A DNA stretch of 64,000 bases from Coprococcus phoceensis. GTDB lineage: Bacteria > Bacillota > Clostridia > Lachnospirales > Lachnospiraceae. Positions within the stretch are counted from its first letter, which is position 1, and the number at the start of each line of letters is the position of its first letter. The stretch is taken from positions 248,001 to 312,000 of the forward strand of contig NZ_FNWC01000006.1 of assembly GCF_900104635.1 (NCBI RefSeq), in the 5' to 3' direction. The position numbers and the translations under genes were made by a program. The notes beneath the pieces were generated by a model. That model was not told the DNA's origin. It saw only the letters and a program-made list of their open reading frames with translations, and made no database searches. This document shows positions 44,807-53,444 of this stretch, one piece after another.

Positions 44807-44822
44807 GTAACAGTTCAGCCTT
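44807..44822 (+). repeat. Left terminal inverted repeat of the IS
   Basis: GTAACAGTTCAGCCTT, exact inverse of the right end at 46187-46202. Confidence 0.92.
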
Positions 44823-45061
44823 GCCATAGGCAAAAGGGAGAAATTGAAAAAGTTTTTGCAGTTACTTTTCCACATAGGAATCTGTAACTTCACGATTTTA
44901 ATTGTCCTATTAGTGCCATGTGGATAACTTCCTGATGGAATGCCTGATTTAGATTCTTTTTTCCTGATTTTATAGCAAATATTCCACAGGATCTCCTGAC
45001 TATCCAATAATAATCCACCGTCATTTTAACGGATCTGTTTTTGAGCGGTTTTTCTTTTTGT

Positions 45062-45096
45062 TCCGTTCATGATAAACTATGTTTATCATGAACGGA
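45062..45096 (+). repeat. Perfect 16-bp palindrome ahead of the transposase
   Basis: TCCGTTCATGATAAAC (45062-45077), three-base loop TAT, then its exact inverse (45081-45096). It ends right before the GGAAGGAG ribosome site. It could block read-through from outside promoters, limit transposase synthesis, or be a protein site. Confidence 0.9.
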
Positions 45097-45112
45097 CGGA
45101 AGGAGATGCCTC

Positions 45113-46182
45113 ATGGGAAGAAAAAGCAGCTATGAAAACGGAATGTACCAACAGCTCATGGAAATCATGGGGCGTCTTGATACCATTGAAAAAGAACACA
45201 AAAAGGAAACAGGGGAATTAAAAACTGAAATTGCAGATTTAAAAAAAGAAAATCTGCTCTTACGCCAGGAAAACCAACTGCTCAAGGATGATAATGCACG
45301 TTTGAAAAGCATCATTAACAATGACAGTTCTAACACTTCCCTTCCACCCTCTGCCGACCAAAAAGGAAAGCCTGCCAATACCTATAACGGAAGAAAAAAA
45401 CGGAACGTAAAACAGGTGGACAGAAAGGCCATAAAGGGACAACACTTTCAAAAGCTGAAATAGAGGAAAAAATTGCTTCCGGAAGATACAGACATGAAGT
45501 GAAAACGATCGGTAATACATCCGGACAAAAATATGTCACAAAATATGTGGTGGACTTGGCGGTAGAACCCGTAATCACAGAAGTCCGCATTTATGCAGAT
45601 GAGAATGGGGTTTTACGTATTCCTGCTGAATACCGCAGTGACGTTACCTACGGAGCAAATGTAAAAGCGCTGGCAGTTTCCCTGTACAGCGAAGGCGTTA
45701 TGTCAAATGACAGAATTGCATCTTTCCTGAATTCAGTAGGTAACGGGGAATTGAACTTATCGGAAGGAAGCATTTATGATTTTTGCAAAAAAATGGAGAA
45801 TGTATCGGTTACAAGCATTATAAATCTAGAAAAAGAACAGCTGAACCAAAAAGTTGTGGCAACTGATGCTACAACCGTAACTGTGAATGGGAAACTGAAC
45901 TATATCCGAAATTTCAGCACAGACAACAGTGTTATCTACCATGCAATGAGCAGTAAATCCATAGATGCGTTAAAATAACTGAATTTCCTGAAATGTTATG
46001 TAGGAACGCTTCTTCATGACCACGAAACCACTTTGTACCATTTCGGAACAGAACACGCAGAATGTAATGTCCATATTATCCGTTATCTCCGCAAAAATAC
46101 GGAGGAAACAGGTAATATATGGTCCGATGAAATGATTTCCCACCTGTGTGAAATGAACAGAAAGCGAAAAGCACTGACTTAA
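45113..46182 (+). pseudogene. tnpC: IS66-family transposase (TnpC), degenerate
   Basis: The N-terminus (coiled coil with LLLRQENQLLKDDNARLK) and SSNTSLPPSADQKGKP are typical of IS66 transposases. The frame then changes at an A7 run near 45390-45397, after which the TGGQKGHKG motif and RYRHEV follow in the -1 frame. A TAA at 45976-45978 interrupts ALK-LNFLKCYVGTLLHDHE, and the same frame continues through LYHFGTEHAECNVHIIRYL to EMNRKRKALT, where it meets the right end. The final part of the catalytic domain is missing. The A7 run could allow -1 slippage, but the later stop and deletion show the gene is dead. Confidence 0.92.
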
Positions 46183-46186
46183 CTAT

Positions 46187-46202
46187 AAGGCTGAACTGTT
46201 AC
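46187..46202 (+). repeat. Right terminal inverted repeat of the IS
   Basis: AAGGCTGAACTGTTAC, exact inverse of the left end. Confidence 0.92.
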
Positions 46203-46210
46203 ATAGAATT
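46203..46210 (+). repeat. Right target-site duplication of the IS66-family element
   Basis: ATAGAATT, identical to 44799-44806; it lies 21 bases before the -35 box of the SRP RNA gene. Confidence 0.9.
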
Positions 46211-46231
46211 TATCGATTTTAATGAATAGCA

Positions 46232-46261
46232 TTGACAAATATACTGTCTGGAGAGTATAAT
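46232..46261 (+). promoter_or_regulatory. Promoter of the SRP RNA gene
   Basis: Perfect TTGACA, 18-base spacer, perfect TATAAT, with RNA start expected near 46268. Confidence 0.88.
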
Positions 46262-46267
46262 ATAGAC

Positions 46268-46529
46268 TCGTGCAGCCGGGGCGTTAGCGGTGCCTTGTAC
46301 CTACAATCCGCTATAGTAGGGGTGATGTTACACGGAGGGCTTTTATTTGTGGAGCTGCCTTTTGAAAGTGGCGTTGATGTTTGGGTCTCACGCGACGGGA
46401 ATCTGTGAACCGTGTCAGGTCGGGAACGAAGCAGCACTAAGCAGAACCTTCCGGGTGCCGTGAGGGTGCCTGGGCTGAGTTAACTGCAAAAGTAACGTTC
46501 ATGGAGCGAGTTCGAAGTGTAACGCACGA
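46268..46529 (+). ncRNA. ffs: Signal recognition particle RNA, large type (4.5S/6S homologue)
   Basis: The universal SRP domain is clear: GTGTCAGGTCGGGAACGAAG then CAGCACTAAGCAG, giving the Ffh-binding helix 8 with its internal loops and tetraloop. The 5' Alu-like part, with GGGCGTTAGCGGTGCCTTGTACC, split, and the ends CGTGC/GCACG that pair, shows the large Gram-positive form of about 260 bases. The RNA joins Ffh to target membrane proteins. Ends are estimated from the promoter, the pairing and the terminator and may be off by a few bases. Confidence 0.92.
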
Positions 46530-46533
46530 AAAG

Positions 46534-46584
46534 AAAAATGCTATTGTATGGACAGTTTGAGATTGTCTATACAATAGCATTTTT
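46534..46584 (+). terminator. Terminator after SRP RNA
   Basis: A 16-bp perfect stem AAAAATGCTATTGTAT with its inverse, an inner GACA/TGTC pair and a T-run in the 3' arm. Confidence 0.92.
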
Positions 46585-46637
46585 ACTATATCAGGAAATT
46601 TGATTTTCAGATACAAAAAGAAAAGGAGAGATATGTT

Positions 46638-48365
46638 ATGAACATTGTTTTGGCGGCGATTAATGCGAAATATATTCATTCGAATCTGGCTGTGTACAGT
46701 CTGAGAGCGTATGCGCAGCAGTATAAGGATGAGATACAGATTGCAGAATATACGATCAATCAGCAGATAGACGATATTTTGATGGATTTATATAAGAAAA
46801 AACCGGATATCTTATGTTTTTCCTGCTATATATGGAACCTGTCTTATGTGGAAGAGCTGGTTCGAGAGCTTGGAAAGATATTCCCGAGTGTTCCAATCTG
46901 GGTGGGGGGACCAGAGGTATCCTACGATACAAAAGATGTGCTGGAACGTCTTCCGGAAGTGACAGGAGTGATCTTCGGAGAGGGAGAAAAGACATTTTTG
47001 GAAGTGGTGGAGTATTATCACGGAAAAGATATGCAGCTTTCGGAGATTAAAGGAATTGCCTACCGTGGAGAAGAGGGAGAATTTTTACAGAATTCATGGC
47101 GTGAAGTTATGGATTTGAGTGAGGTTCCGTTTGTGTACCATGATATGGCAGATTTTAAAAATAAGATCATCTACTATGAGTCGAGCAGAGGATGTCCGTT
47201 TTCCTGCAGTTACTGCCTTTCTTCGATAGACAAATGTTTGCGTTTCCGCAAACTTGAATTGGTAGAAAAAGAGCTTCAGTTTTTTATCGATGAGGAAGTG
47301 CCGCAGGTGAAGTTTGTGGATCGAACTTTTAACTGTAATCATAAGCATGCGATTGCCATTTGGAAATATATCAAGGAGCATGACAAAGGGATCACGAATT
47401 TTCATTTTGAAGTGGCGGCGGATTTGCTGAATGAAGAAGAATTGAAGCTGATTGAGTCGATGCGTCCGGGATTGATACAACTTGAGATCGGGGTGCAGTC
47501 TACAAATGAACAGACGATTCGTGAGATTCGGCGAACGATGCGGTTTGAGGAAGTGGCACGTATTGTGCAGCGCATCAATCAGGGGGAAAATGTGCATCAG
47601 CATCTGGACTTAATCGCAGGACTTCCGTATGAAGGTATGGAGAGTTTTCAAAAATCTTTTGATGATGTGTATCGGCTCCATCCGGAACAGCTTCAGCTTG
47701 GATTTTTGAAAGTGCTGAAAGGTTCTTATATGGAATCGCAGAAGGAACGTTATGGACTTGTATATAAGAGCCGGCCGCCGTATGAGGTGCTCTACACAAA
47801 CTGGCTGTCATATGAAGAGATGATGCGGTTAAAGAGTGTGGAAGAGATGGTGGAGGTCTACTATAACAGTGGGCAGTTTTCGTATTGCCTGCGAAAATTG
47901 GAAGAAGAGTATGCATCACCATTTGTATTGTATCAGGAACTTGGCAGATATTATGAGAATCATGAACTGCATCTGATGAGTCATTCCAGAATTACAAGAT
48001 ATGAGATTTTACTTGGATTTGTCAGAGAGAAACATAAAGAACGCGAGAGACTTTACCGAGAACTTTTGACATTTGATCTGTATTTTCGCGAGAACGTCAA
48101 AAACCGACCGGAATTTGCGGGAGAGCATGAAGTGTCAAAGGACTGGCTGAATGCGTTTTATGAGACGGAATCAAAAGAGCATCAATATTTGATCGGATAC
48201 GAAGCATACGATAAAAGACAGTTGCGAAAAATGACTCATATTGAAAAATTCCATTATGATGTACTTGGGACATGTGAAGAAAAAGAGAAATTCATTTTAT
48301 TTGATTATCAGAATAGAAGCAGGCTGACGCACCAGGCAGCAGTAACTGAAATCGAGACGGAATAA
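46638..48365 (+). CDS. B12-binding-domain radical SAM protein (DUF4080-like tail)
   Basis: 575 residues. N-terminal cobalamin-binding-like domain (about 1-135: NIVLAAINAKYIHSNLAVYSL and WVGGPEVSYD), radical SAM core with the cluster Cys in CPFSCSYC (C186, C190, C193), then the C-terminal domain I recall as DUF4080 (about 370-560). The family is common in Clostridia; the substrate is unknown. The cobalamin domain lacks an obvious DxHxxG motif, so B12 use is doubtful. AAAGGAGAG precedes the ATG. It stands alone after the SRP RNA terminator. Confidence 0.9.
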   Translation: MNIVLAAINAKYIHSNLAVYSLRAYAQQYKDEIQIAEYTINQQIDDILMDLYKKKPDILCFSCYIWNLSYVEELVRELGKIFPSVPIWVGGPEVSYDTKDVLERLPEVTGVIFGEGEKTFLEVVEYYHGKDMQLSEIKGIAYRGEEGEFLQNSWREVMDLSEVPFVYHDMADFKNKIIYYESSRGCPFSCSYCLSSIDKCLRFRKLELVEKELQFFIDEEVPQVKFVDRTFNCNHKHAIAIWKYIKEHDKGITNFHFEVAADLLNEEELKLIESMRPGLIQLEIGVQSTNEQTIREIRRTMRFEEVARIVQRINQGENVHQHLDLIAGLPYEGMESFQKSFDDVYRLHPEQLQLGFLKVLKGSYMESQKERYGLVYKSRPPYEVLYTNWLSYEEMMRLKSVEEMVEVYYNSGQFSYCLRKLEEEYASPFVLYQELGRYYENHELHLMSHSRITRYEILLGFVREKHKERERLYRELLTFDLYFRENVKNRPEFAGEHEVSKDWLNAFYETESKEHQYLIGYEAYDKRQLRKMTHIEKFHYDVLGTCEEKEKFILFDYQNRSRLTHQAAVTEIETE

Positions 48366-48382
48366 GATTTCAACAATGTTTC

Positions 48383-48411
48383 TTGCAAAAATACAGTAAA
48401 GAGTTTAAAAT
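48383..48411 (+). promoter_or_regulatory. Promoter of the small membrane peptide / VanW-like unit
   Basis: TTGCAA, 17-base spacer, TAAAAT, 32 bases before the small ORF. Confidence 0.65.
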
Positions 48412-48443
48412 GTAAAGAAATGTATAAAATCGAGGTGTGATCA

Positions 48444-48545
48444 ATGAATTTTTATGACAAAAAAGTAAGAAAAATCATGGCGATTACGATCATGATTATT
48501 ATAGTGGCGATGGTTGCAACAAGTGTGATTCCATATTTAGTGTAG
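48444..48545 (+). CDS. Small single-pass membrane protein (33 aa)
   Basis: MNFYDKKVRKIMAI followed by one hydrophobic helix of about 20 residues and a short end. A basic N-terminus and ribosome site GAGGTGTG six bases ahead of the ATG support translation. It has its own promoter and is 12 bases before the VanW-like gene, so the two are likely cotranscribed. I recognise no named family. Confidence 0.7.
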   Translation: MNFYDKKVRKIMAITIMIIIVAMVATSVIPYLV

Positions 48546-48557
48546 AGAGGATTGGTT

Positions 48558-50132
48558 ATGCAAAAAACGGCAAAGAATAGAAAGCGGAAAATGAGCGTAA
48601 AAAGGAGACGGAAAGTGCTTGCGACGGCGGGAATCATTGCGTTTTCGATTCTTGTTGTGTTGGGAATTGTTTATTTTGTCTTTCGAAGCCGGGTGAAGAG
48701 CACTGCGGACAATGAGATTTATAACAATGTCTATATTGAGACGGTGAATGTGTCCGGTATGAAAAAATCAGATGCCAAAAAAGCAGTGGAAGCAAAGATT
48801 AAAAAATATCAGGAGCAGAGCATTTCGCTTCGCATAGAAGAAGAGAATGTACAGGTGACATTGGGTGAGCTTGGTTTTACGATAAAAGATGTGGATAAGC
48901 TTGTAGAAAAGGCTCTTGCTTACGGAAAAGGTGGAAGTATTTGGAGTCGTTACTTTGAAGTGAAAAAGCTTGACAAAGAAAAGAAAGTCATTTCCGCAGC
49001 ATATCAGATTGACAGCGAGAAGGCAAAAGCAGTTTTTGAAGCAAAGGCACAGCCACTGGAAAAAGCGGCAACAAATGCGACGATTACTCGTGAGAACGGC
49101 GCATTTGTCATTACAGATGAAGTTCAGGGAAAGACGATTGATGCAGAAGCCTCAGTAAAAGCCATTGAGACATATTTAAATAAGAAATGGAATAAGAAAG
49201 AGGCATCTGTAGATCTTGTGTCTGTCTCAGATGTACCGGATGTTACGCGGGAGCAGCTCGAGACGATTCAGGATACACTTGGAACATTTACGACATATTG
49301 TGGAAGCGGAGGCGGAAGAGTCCAGAACATTGAGTCCGGAACAGCGCATATCAATGGAGCTGTGGTGATGCCGGGCGAGGAATACTCTGCCAACGCAGCG
49401 ATGGAGCCTTATACAACTGAGAATGGGTTTACAGAAGCGGGCTCTTATGAGAGTGGGAAGGTTGTGCAGAGTATGGGCGGCGGAATCTGCCAGGTGTCCA
49501 CAACACTTTACAATGCCGTGATCCTTGCGGAACTGGAGGTGACGCAGAGACAGCCACATTCCATGCTGGTAGATTATGTGAAGCCATCTATGGATGCTGC
49601 AATCGCAGGTGACTATAAAGATTTAAAATTCAAGAATAATACAGAGACACCGATTTATATTGAAGGATATATATCGGGCGGGAATCTTACATTTACAATT
49701 TATGGAAAAGAGACAAGAAATGCGAACCGGAGTATTGAGTTTGTCAGCGAGACGCTGAGCACAACACCGGCAGGAAAGAAGTTTGTCGAGTCCGGGGACT
49801 CACTTGGCGTGATGACAAAGAGTGGTTCAGGACATATGGGAAAGACGGCGAGACTTTGGAAGGTTGTCTATGAAAATGGACAGGAAGTGAGCCGAGATAT
49901 TTTCAACAACAGCACATACAGCGCATCACCGGTTACAGTGAATGTGGGAACGGCATCAGATAATGCGGAGGCTTCGGCGCTCGTCAAGGCGGCAATTGCC
50001 ACGCAGGATGAAGGGCAGATCAACAATGCAATTGCCGAGGCGAAGGCAAAGATTGAGGAGGCGGCACAAAAGGCGGAAGAGGAAGCACAGAACACACAGA
50101 ATGCGACACCGCCGGAAGCGCCGACAGAGTAA
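48558..50132 (+). CDS. VanW-family protein with peptidoglycan-binding-like domain
   Basis: About 524 residues. Basic N-terminus and one membrane anchor (about 20-42), then two copies of the extracytoplasmic beta domain (PG_binding_4-like, about 55-250), then the VanW domain (about 255-400) with SANAAMEPYTTENGFTEAGS, in part, and MGGGICQVSTTLYNAV. A G5-like or repeat segment and a low-complexity Ala/Glu tail close the protein. It is surface-exposed and likely acts on or anchors to the wall; VanW itself is unsolved. ATG 48558 is used; a TTG lies six bases upstream. Confidence 0.9.
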   Translation: MQKTAKNRKRKMSVKRRRKVLATAGIIAFSILVVLGIVYFVFRSRVKSTADNEIYNNVYIETVNVSGMKKSDAKKAVEAKIKKYQEQSISLRIEEENVQVTLGELGFTIKDVDKLVEKALAYGKGGSIWSRYFEVKKLDKEKKVISAAYQIDSEKAKAVFEAKAQPLEKAATNATITRENGAFVITDEVQGKTIDAEASVKAIETYLNKKWNKKEASVDLVSVSDVPDVTREQLETIQDTLGTFTTYCGSGGGRVQNIESGTAHINGAVVMPGEEYSANAAMEPYTTENGFTEAGSYESGKVVQSMGGGICQVSTTLYNAVILAELEVTQRQPHSMLVDYVKPSMDAAIAGDYKDLKFKNNTETPIYIEGYISGGNLTFTIYGKETRNANRSIEFVSETLSTTPAGKKFVESGDSLGVMTKSGSGHMGKTARLWKVVYENGQEVSRDIFNNSTYSASPVTVNVGTASDNAEASALVKAAIATQDEGQINNAIAEAKAKIEEAAQKAEEEAQNTQNATPPEAPTE

Positions 50133-50142
50133 GGAGGAAGTT

Positions 50143-51135
50143 ATGAAGGTAGGAAAAGTATCTCAGACCGTGTTAAAGCGTTCGCTTTTAAAACCATTAC
50201 AATTTCATAGAGAAGAATCGATGTTTCCTCCGTCTGTAGAAGAGATGTGTTATGGGATAAAAACAGGAGAGGGGGAGGAAGTGTTATCTTCTACCGCTGT
50301 TCTATATGGAAACGAGAAAGATTTGGGCGTGTTTGCGCTTGCGCAGGCGGCGAATGATCTTGCAACCCGCGGGGCAGTGCCTGTGGCGGCAGCAGTATAT
50401 ATTATGCTCCCGCCGTATGCGTATGAATCGCGTCTGAAAGCGATGATTGAGTATGTGGAACGAGCGGGAAGCGCGCATGGTATTCAGATTATATGTGCCA
50501 AAGCGGAGACAAGTCCCGCAATCAATCAGGCAATCGTATATGTGAATGGTATGGGCGTATTAAAGAAGGAAGAACTTCTAAGAAGCTGTATGGGGAAACC
50601 GGGACAGGATATCGTGCTTTTAAAGTGGATTGCGCTGGAAGGAACATTGCGCGTGATGCGGGAAAAAGAAGAAGAATTGTCAAGACGGTTTATCCCGGCA
50701 TTTTTGAATCCGATTCGACAGATGGAAGGAGAACTGTTCTCTGTCGATGAACTGCAGACTGCAAAAAAAGCGGGGGTATCAGCGATGCACCAGATTACCG
50801 AGGGCGGGATTCTGGCAGCTTTATGGGAGATGGCGGAAAGCTCCGGTGTGGGGATTGAGGTTGATTTGAAAAAGATGGCGATCAGACAGGAGACGGTGGA
50901 GATTTGTGAATATTTTCATCTGAATCCGTATCAGCTTACATCGGCGGGAAGTGTTTTGATCTTTGCAGAGGATGGCGAGAAGCTTGTAGAGAAATTCCAA
51001 AAAGAAGGGAGACAGGCGGTCGTTCTTGGAAGGACGACTGTAGATACTGCAAGAGTCATTTTGGGCGGCGAAGAGAAAAGATATCTTGACAGACCGGCGC
51101 CGGATGAATTATTAAAGATGTATGAGTCAAAGTAA
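50143..51135 (+). CDS. AIR-synthase-related protein (HypE/ThiL-like fold)
   Basis: 330 residues. The PurM-like two-domain fold is suggested by ALAQAANDLATRGAVPVAAA (N-terminal dimer/ATP region), and HQITEGGILAALWEMAESSGVG (C-terminal nucleotide loop), with PYQLTSAGSVLIF at the end. It resembles HypE, but the C-terminal Cys that carries cyanide in HypE is absent (the tail is PDELLKMYESK), and no hyp genes lie nearby. AAGGAGG precedes the ATG. The function is unknown; it is followed by an Lrp-type regulator. Confidence 0.85.
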   Translation: MKVGKVSQTVLKRSLLKPLQFHREESMFPPSVEEMCYGIKTGEGEEVLSSTAVLYGNEKDLGVFALAQAANDLATRGAVPVAAAVYIMLPPYAYESRLKAMIEYVERAGSAHGIQIICAKAETSPAINQAIVYVNGMGVLKKEELLRSCMGKPGQDIVLLKWIALEGTLRVMREKEEELSRRFIPAFLNPIRQMEGELFSVDELQTAKKAGVSAMHQITEGGILAALWEMAESSGVGIEVDLKKMAIRQETVEICEYFHLNPYQLTSAGSVLIFAEDGEKLVEKFQKEGRQAVVLGRTTVDTARVILGGEEKRYLDRPAPDELLKMYESK

Positions 51136-51144
51136 GGAGAGTTT

Positions 51145-51627
51145 ATGAGAACAACAATTTTAAAATATATCGAAAAGAACAGCCGTGTAGATTTGGGCGA
51201 GCTGGCAGTGTTACTTGGGACAGATGAGGTGACTGTGGCAAATGAGATTGCACAGATGGAAAAGGAAAAGATTATCTGCGGTTACCATACGTTGATCGAC
51301 TGGGATAAAGTCGGAACGGAAAAAGTGACTGCACTGATTGAGGTGAAAGTGACTCCACAGAGAAATCAAGGATTTGACAGAATCGCAGAGCGTATCTACA
51401 ATTATCCGGAAGTGAATGCAGTCTATCTGATTTCCGGAGGATATGATCTTCTGGTGACACTGGATGGAAAAACATTAAAAGAGGTGTCCCAGTTTGTATC
51501 GGAAAAGCTTTCTCCGGTTGAGGCTGTAATCAGCACGGCGACACATTTTATCCTGAAAAAATATAAGGATCATGGAACGATACTTGTGAAAAAAGCAGAA
51601 TCAGAAAGGATGTTGGTGACACCGTAA
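51145..51627 (+). CDS. Lrp/AsnC-family transcriptional regulator
   Basis: 160 residues. Winged helix-turn-helix at about 1-60 (LGELAVLLGTDEVTVANEI), then an RAM/AsnC effector domain at about 70-150 (VTALIEVKVTPQRN, AVYLISGGYDLLVTL). Its stop overlaps the start of the aminotransferase gene by one base (TAATG), so the two are coupled and the regulator likely senses an amino acid linked to this enzyme. Confidence 0.93.
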   Translation: MRTTILKYIEKNSRVDLGELAVLLGTDEVTVANEIAQMEKEKIICGYHTLIDWDKVGTEKVTALIEVKVTPQRNQGFDRIAERIYNYPEVNAVYLISGGYDLLVTLDGKTLKEVSQFVSEKLSPVEAVISTATHFILKKYKDHGTILVKKAESERMLVTP

Positions 51628-52796
51628 TGAGAAATCCATTATCACAGAAAGTGGTTGGCATTCAGCCGTCAGGAATTCGTAAATTTTTTGACGTGGTAAA
51701 TGAGATGAAAGATGCGATTTCACTTGGAGTAGGAGAGCCGGACTTCGATACGCCTTGGCGTATTCGGGAAGAAGGAATCTATACATTGGAAAAAGGGCGC
51801 ACATTTTATACATCGAATGCCGGTCTGAAAGAATTAAAAATAGAAATTTGTAAATACTTAGATAGAAAAGTGAATGTACAATATGATTACAATCATGAAG
51901 TGATCGTAACTGTAGGGGGAAGCGAAGGGATTGACATTGCACTGCGTGCCATGCTGGATCCGGGGGATGAGGTTCTCATTCCACAGCCAAGCTACGTTTC
52001 CTATCTGCCTTGCACAATTCTTGCAGACGGAGTTCCGGTCGTGATTCCGCTGCAGCATAAGAATGAATTTAAGCTCACAGCAGAGGAGCTTGAAGCCGCT
52101 ATTACACCGAAGACAAAAATTCTTGTCATGCCGTTTCCAAATAACCCGACGGGTTCTATTATGACAAAAGAAGATTTGGAACCGATTGTGGAACTTGTGA
52201 AGAAGCATGATCTGTTCGTAATCTCGGATGAGATTTACTCAGAGCTCAGCTATAAAGGAGAGCATGTGTCAATCGCAAGTTTTGAGGGAATGAAAGAGCG
52301 CACGATTCTGATCAATGGATTTTCAAAGGGGTATGCGATGACCGGCTGGCGGCTTGGTTATGCGTGCGGTCCTGCGAACATCATCGAGCAGATGGTGAAG
52401 ATTCATCAGTTTGCGATTATGTGTGCGCCGACAAACAGCCAGTATGCGGCGGTGGAGGCACTTCGCAACTGTGATGAAGAAGTAAAGGAGATGCGTGAGT
52501 CTTATAATCAGAGAAGACGCTTCCTTGTGCATGAATTCAAACGGATGAAGCTTGAATGCTTTGAGCCGTTTGGCGCATTCTATATTTTCCCAAATATCAA
52601 AGAGTTTGGGATGACGTCAGAAGAATTCGCGACAAGATTATTGGAAGAAGAAAAGGTGGCGGTCGTTCCGGGAACTGCGTTCGGAGACTGTGGTGAGGGA
52701 TTCCTTCGTATTTCGTATGCATATTCTTTGGAAGACCTGAAAGAGGCGATTGGGCGTCTTGGCAGATTTATTGACCGACTGAGAAATGAAAGGTAA
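51627..52796 (+). CDS. PLP-dependent aminotransferase, class I/II
   Basis: 389 residues, fold type I. PLP Lys234 in NGFSKGYAMTGWRLGY; substrate and cofactor residues in PNNPTGSIMTKED, ISDEIYSEL and GAFYIFPN. The PatA/aspartate-aminotransferase branch is likely; the substrate (aromatic, branched or acidic) cannot be told. It begins within the stop of the Lrp-type gene and is followed six bases later by trmL. Confidence 0.93.
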   Translation: MRNPLSQKVVGIQPSGIRKFFDVVNEMKDAISLGVGEPDFDTPWRIREEGIYTLEKGRTFYTSNAGLKELKIEICKYLDRKVNVQYDYNHEVIVTVGGSEGIDIALRAMLDPGDEVLIPQPSYVSYLPCTILADGVPVVIPLQHKNEFKLTAEELEAAITPKTKILVMPFPNNPTGSIMTKEDLEPIVELVKKHDLFVISDEIYSELSYKGEHVSIASFEGMKERTILINGFSKGYAMTGWRLGYACGPANIIEQMVKIHQFAIMCAPTNSQYAAVEALRNCDEEVKEMRESYNQRRRFLVHEFKRMKLECFEPFGAFYIFPNIKEFGMTSEEFATRLLEEEKVAVVPGTAFGDCGEGFLRISYAYSLEDLKEAIGRLGRFIDRLRNER

Positions 52797-52802
52797 TGTA
52801 AG

Positions 52803-53297
52803 ATGTTGAATATTGTATTATTTGAGCCGGAGATTCCGGCAAATACCGGAAATATCGGGAGAACCTGTGTTGCTACAAACACACGTCTCCATCTGATCGA
52901 GCCACTAGGCTTCCGATTGAATGAAAAAGCGATCAAGCGTGCAGGAATGGATTATTGGGATGATCTGGACGTGACAACGTATATTGATTTTCAGGATTTT
53001 ATGGAGAAAAATCCAGGAGCAAAAATTTATATGGCAACGACAAAAGCACCGAATGTATATACTGATGTGAATTATGAGCCGGACTGCTATATTATGTTTG
53101 GAAAAGAGAGCGCAGGGATTCCGGAGGAGATTTTGATACACCACAAGGAGGACAGTATCCGTATTCCTATGGTGGGAGATATCAGATCTTTGAATCTCGG
53201 GAATTCCGTGGCAATTGTATTATATGAAGCACTGAGACAAAATGGATTTCAGAATATGACAAAAGAGGGGCATTTACACCGTTTAGAGTGGGATTAA
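52803..53297 (+). CDS. trmL: tRNA (cytidine(34)-2'-O)-methyltransferase
   Basis: SPOUT-class methyltransferase of 164 residues that methylates the wobble ribose of tRNA-Leu. The start LNIVLFEPEIPANTGNIGRT, the YIMFGKESAGIP loop and IRSLNLGNSVAIVLYEALR knot motif are characteristic. A terminator hairpin begins within its last codons. Confidence 0.95.
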   Translation: MLNIVLFEPEIPANTGNIGRTCVATNTRLHLIEPLGFRLNEKAIKRAGMDYWDDLDVTTYIDFQDFMEKNPGAKIYMATTKAPNVYTDVNYEPDCYIMFGKESAGIPEEILIHHKEDSIRIPMVGDIRSLNLGNSVAIVLYEALRQNGFQNMTKEGHLHRLEWD

Positions 53298-53316
53298 ATC
53301 CCCTCTTTTGTTTTGA
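53259..53316 (+). terminator. Terminator overlapping the end of trmL
   Basis: ACAAAAGAGGGG (53259-53270) pairs with CCCCTCTTTTGT (53300-53311), 12-bp perfect, with T-rich sequence after. The 5' arm is coding sequence, so translation through the end of trmL would affect folding. Confidence 0.8.
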
Positions 53317-53444
53317 AATATATAAAAAATAATACAGACGACAGAAAACTATCTTTTTTGTGCAAAAATTAACAATAAAAAATAAAAAAATACGACAAAT
53401 TGCTGGACGTAGATAGTTATATGTTGTAAGATTGAGGTGACACT

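Larger units (their letters stand above)
44807..46202 (+). mobile_element. Decayed IS66-family insertion sequence (1396 bp)
   Basis: The element is bounded by 16-bp terminal inverted repeats GTAACAGTTCAGCCTT (44807-44822 and, inverted, 46187-46202) and flanked by an exact 8-bp target duplication. It contains a transposase gene of the single-ORF IS66 type (ISBst12-like, as I judge it) with a frame change, an in-frame stop and loss of the last part, so it is not autonomous. The left 250 bases (44823-45061) hold no ORF that I can support. A perfect 16-bp palindrome precedes the transposase. The element sits between tadA and the SRP RNA promoter. Confidence 0.9.

Noticed and set aside
46219-46437. 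Minus-strand ORF of 72 codons
   Set aside because: It is antisense to the SRP RNA gene and has no ribosome site.
53330-53444. Promoter of the F-type ATPase operon
   Set aside because: TTGCTG is present at 53400, but no -10 box at proper spacing could be defended.
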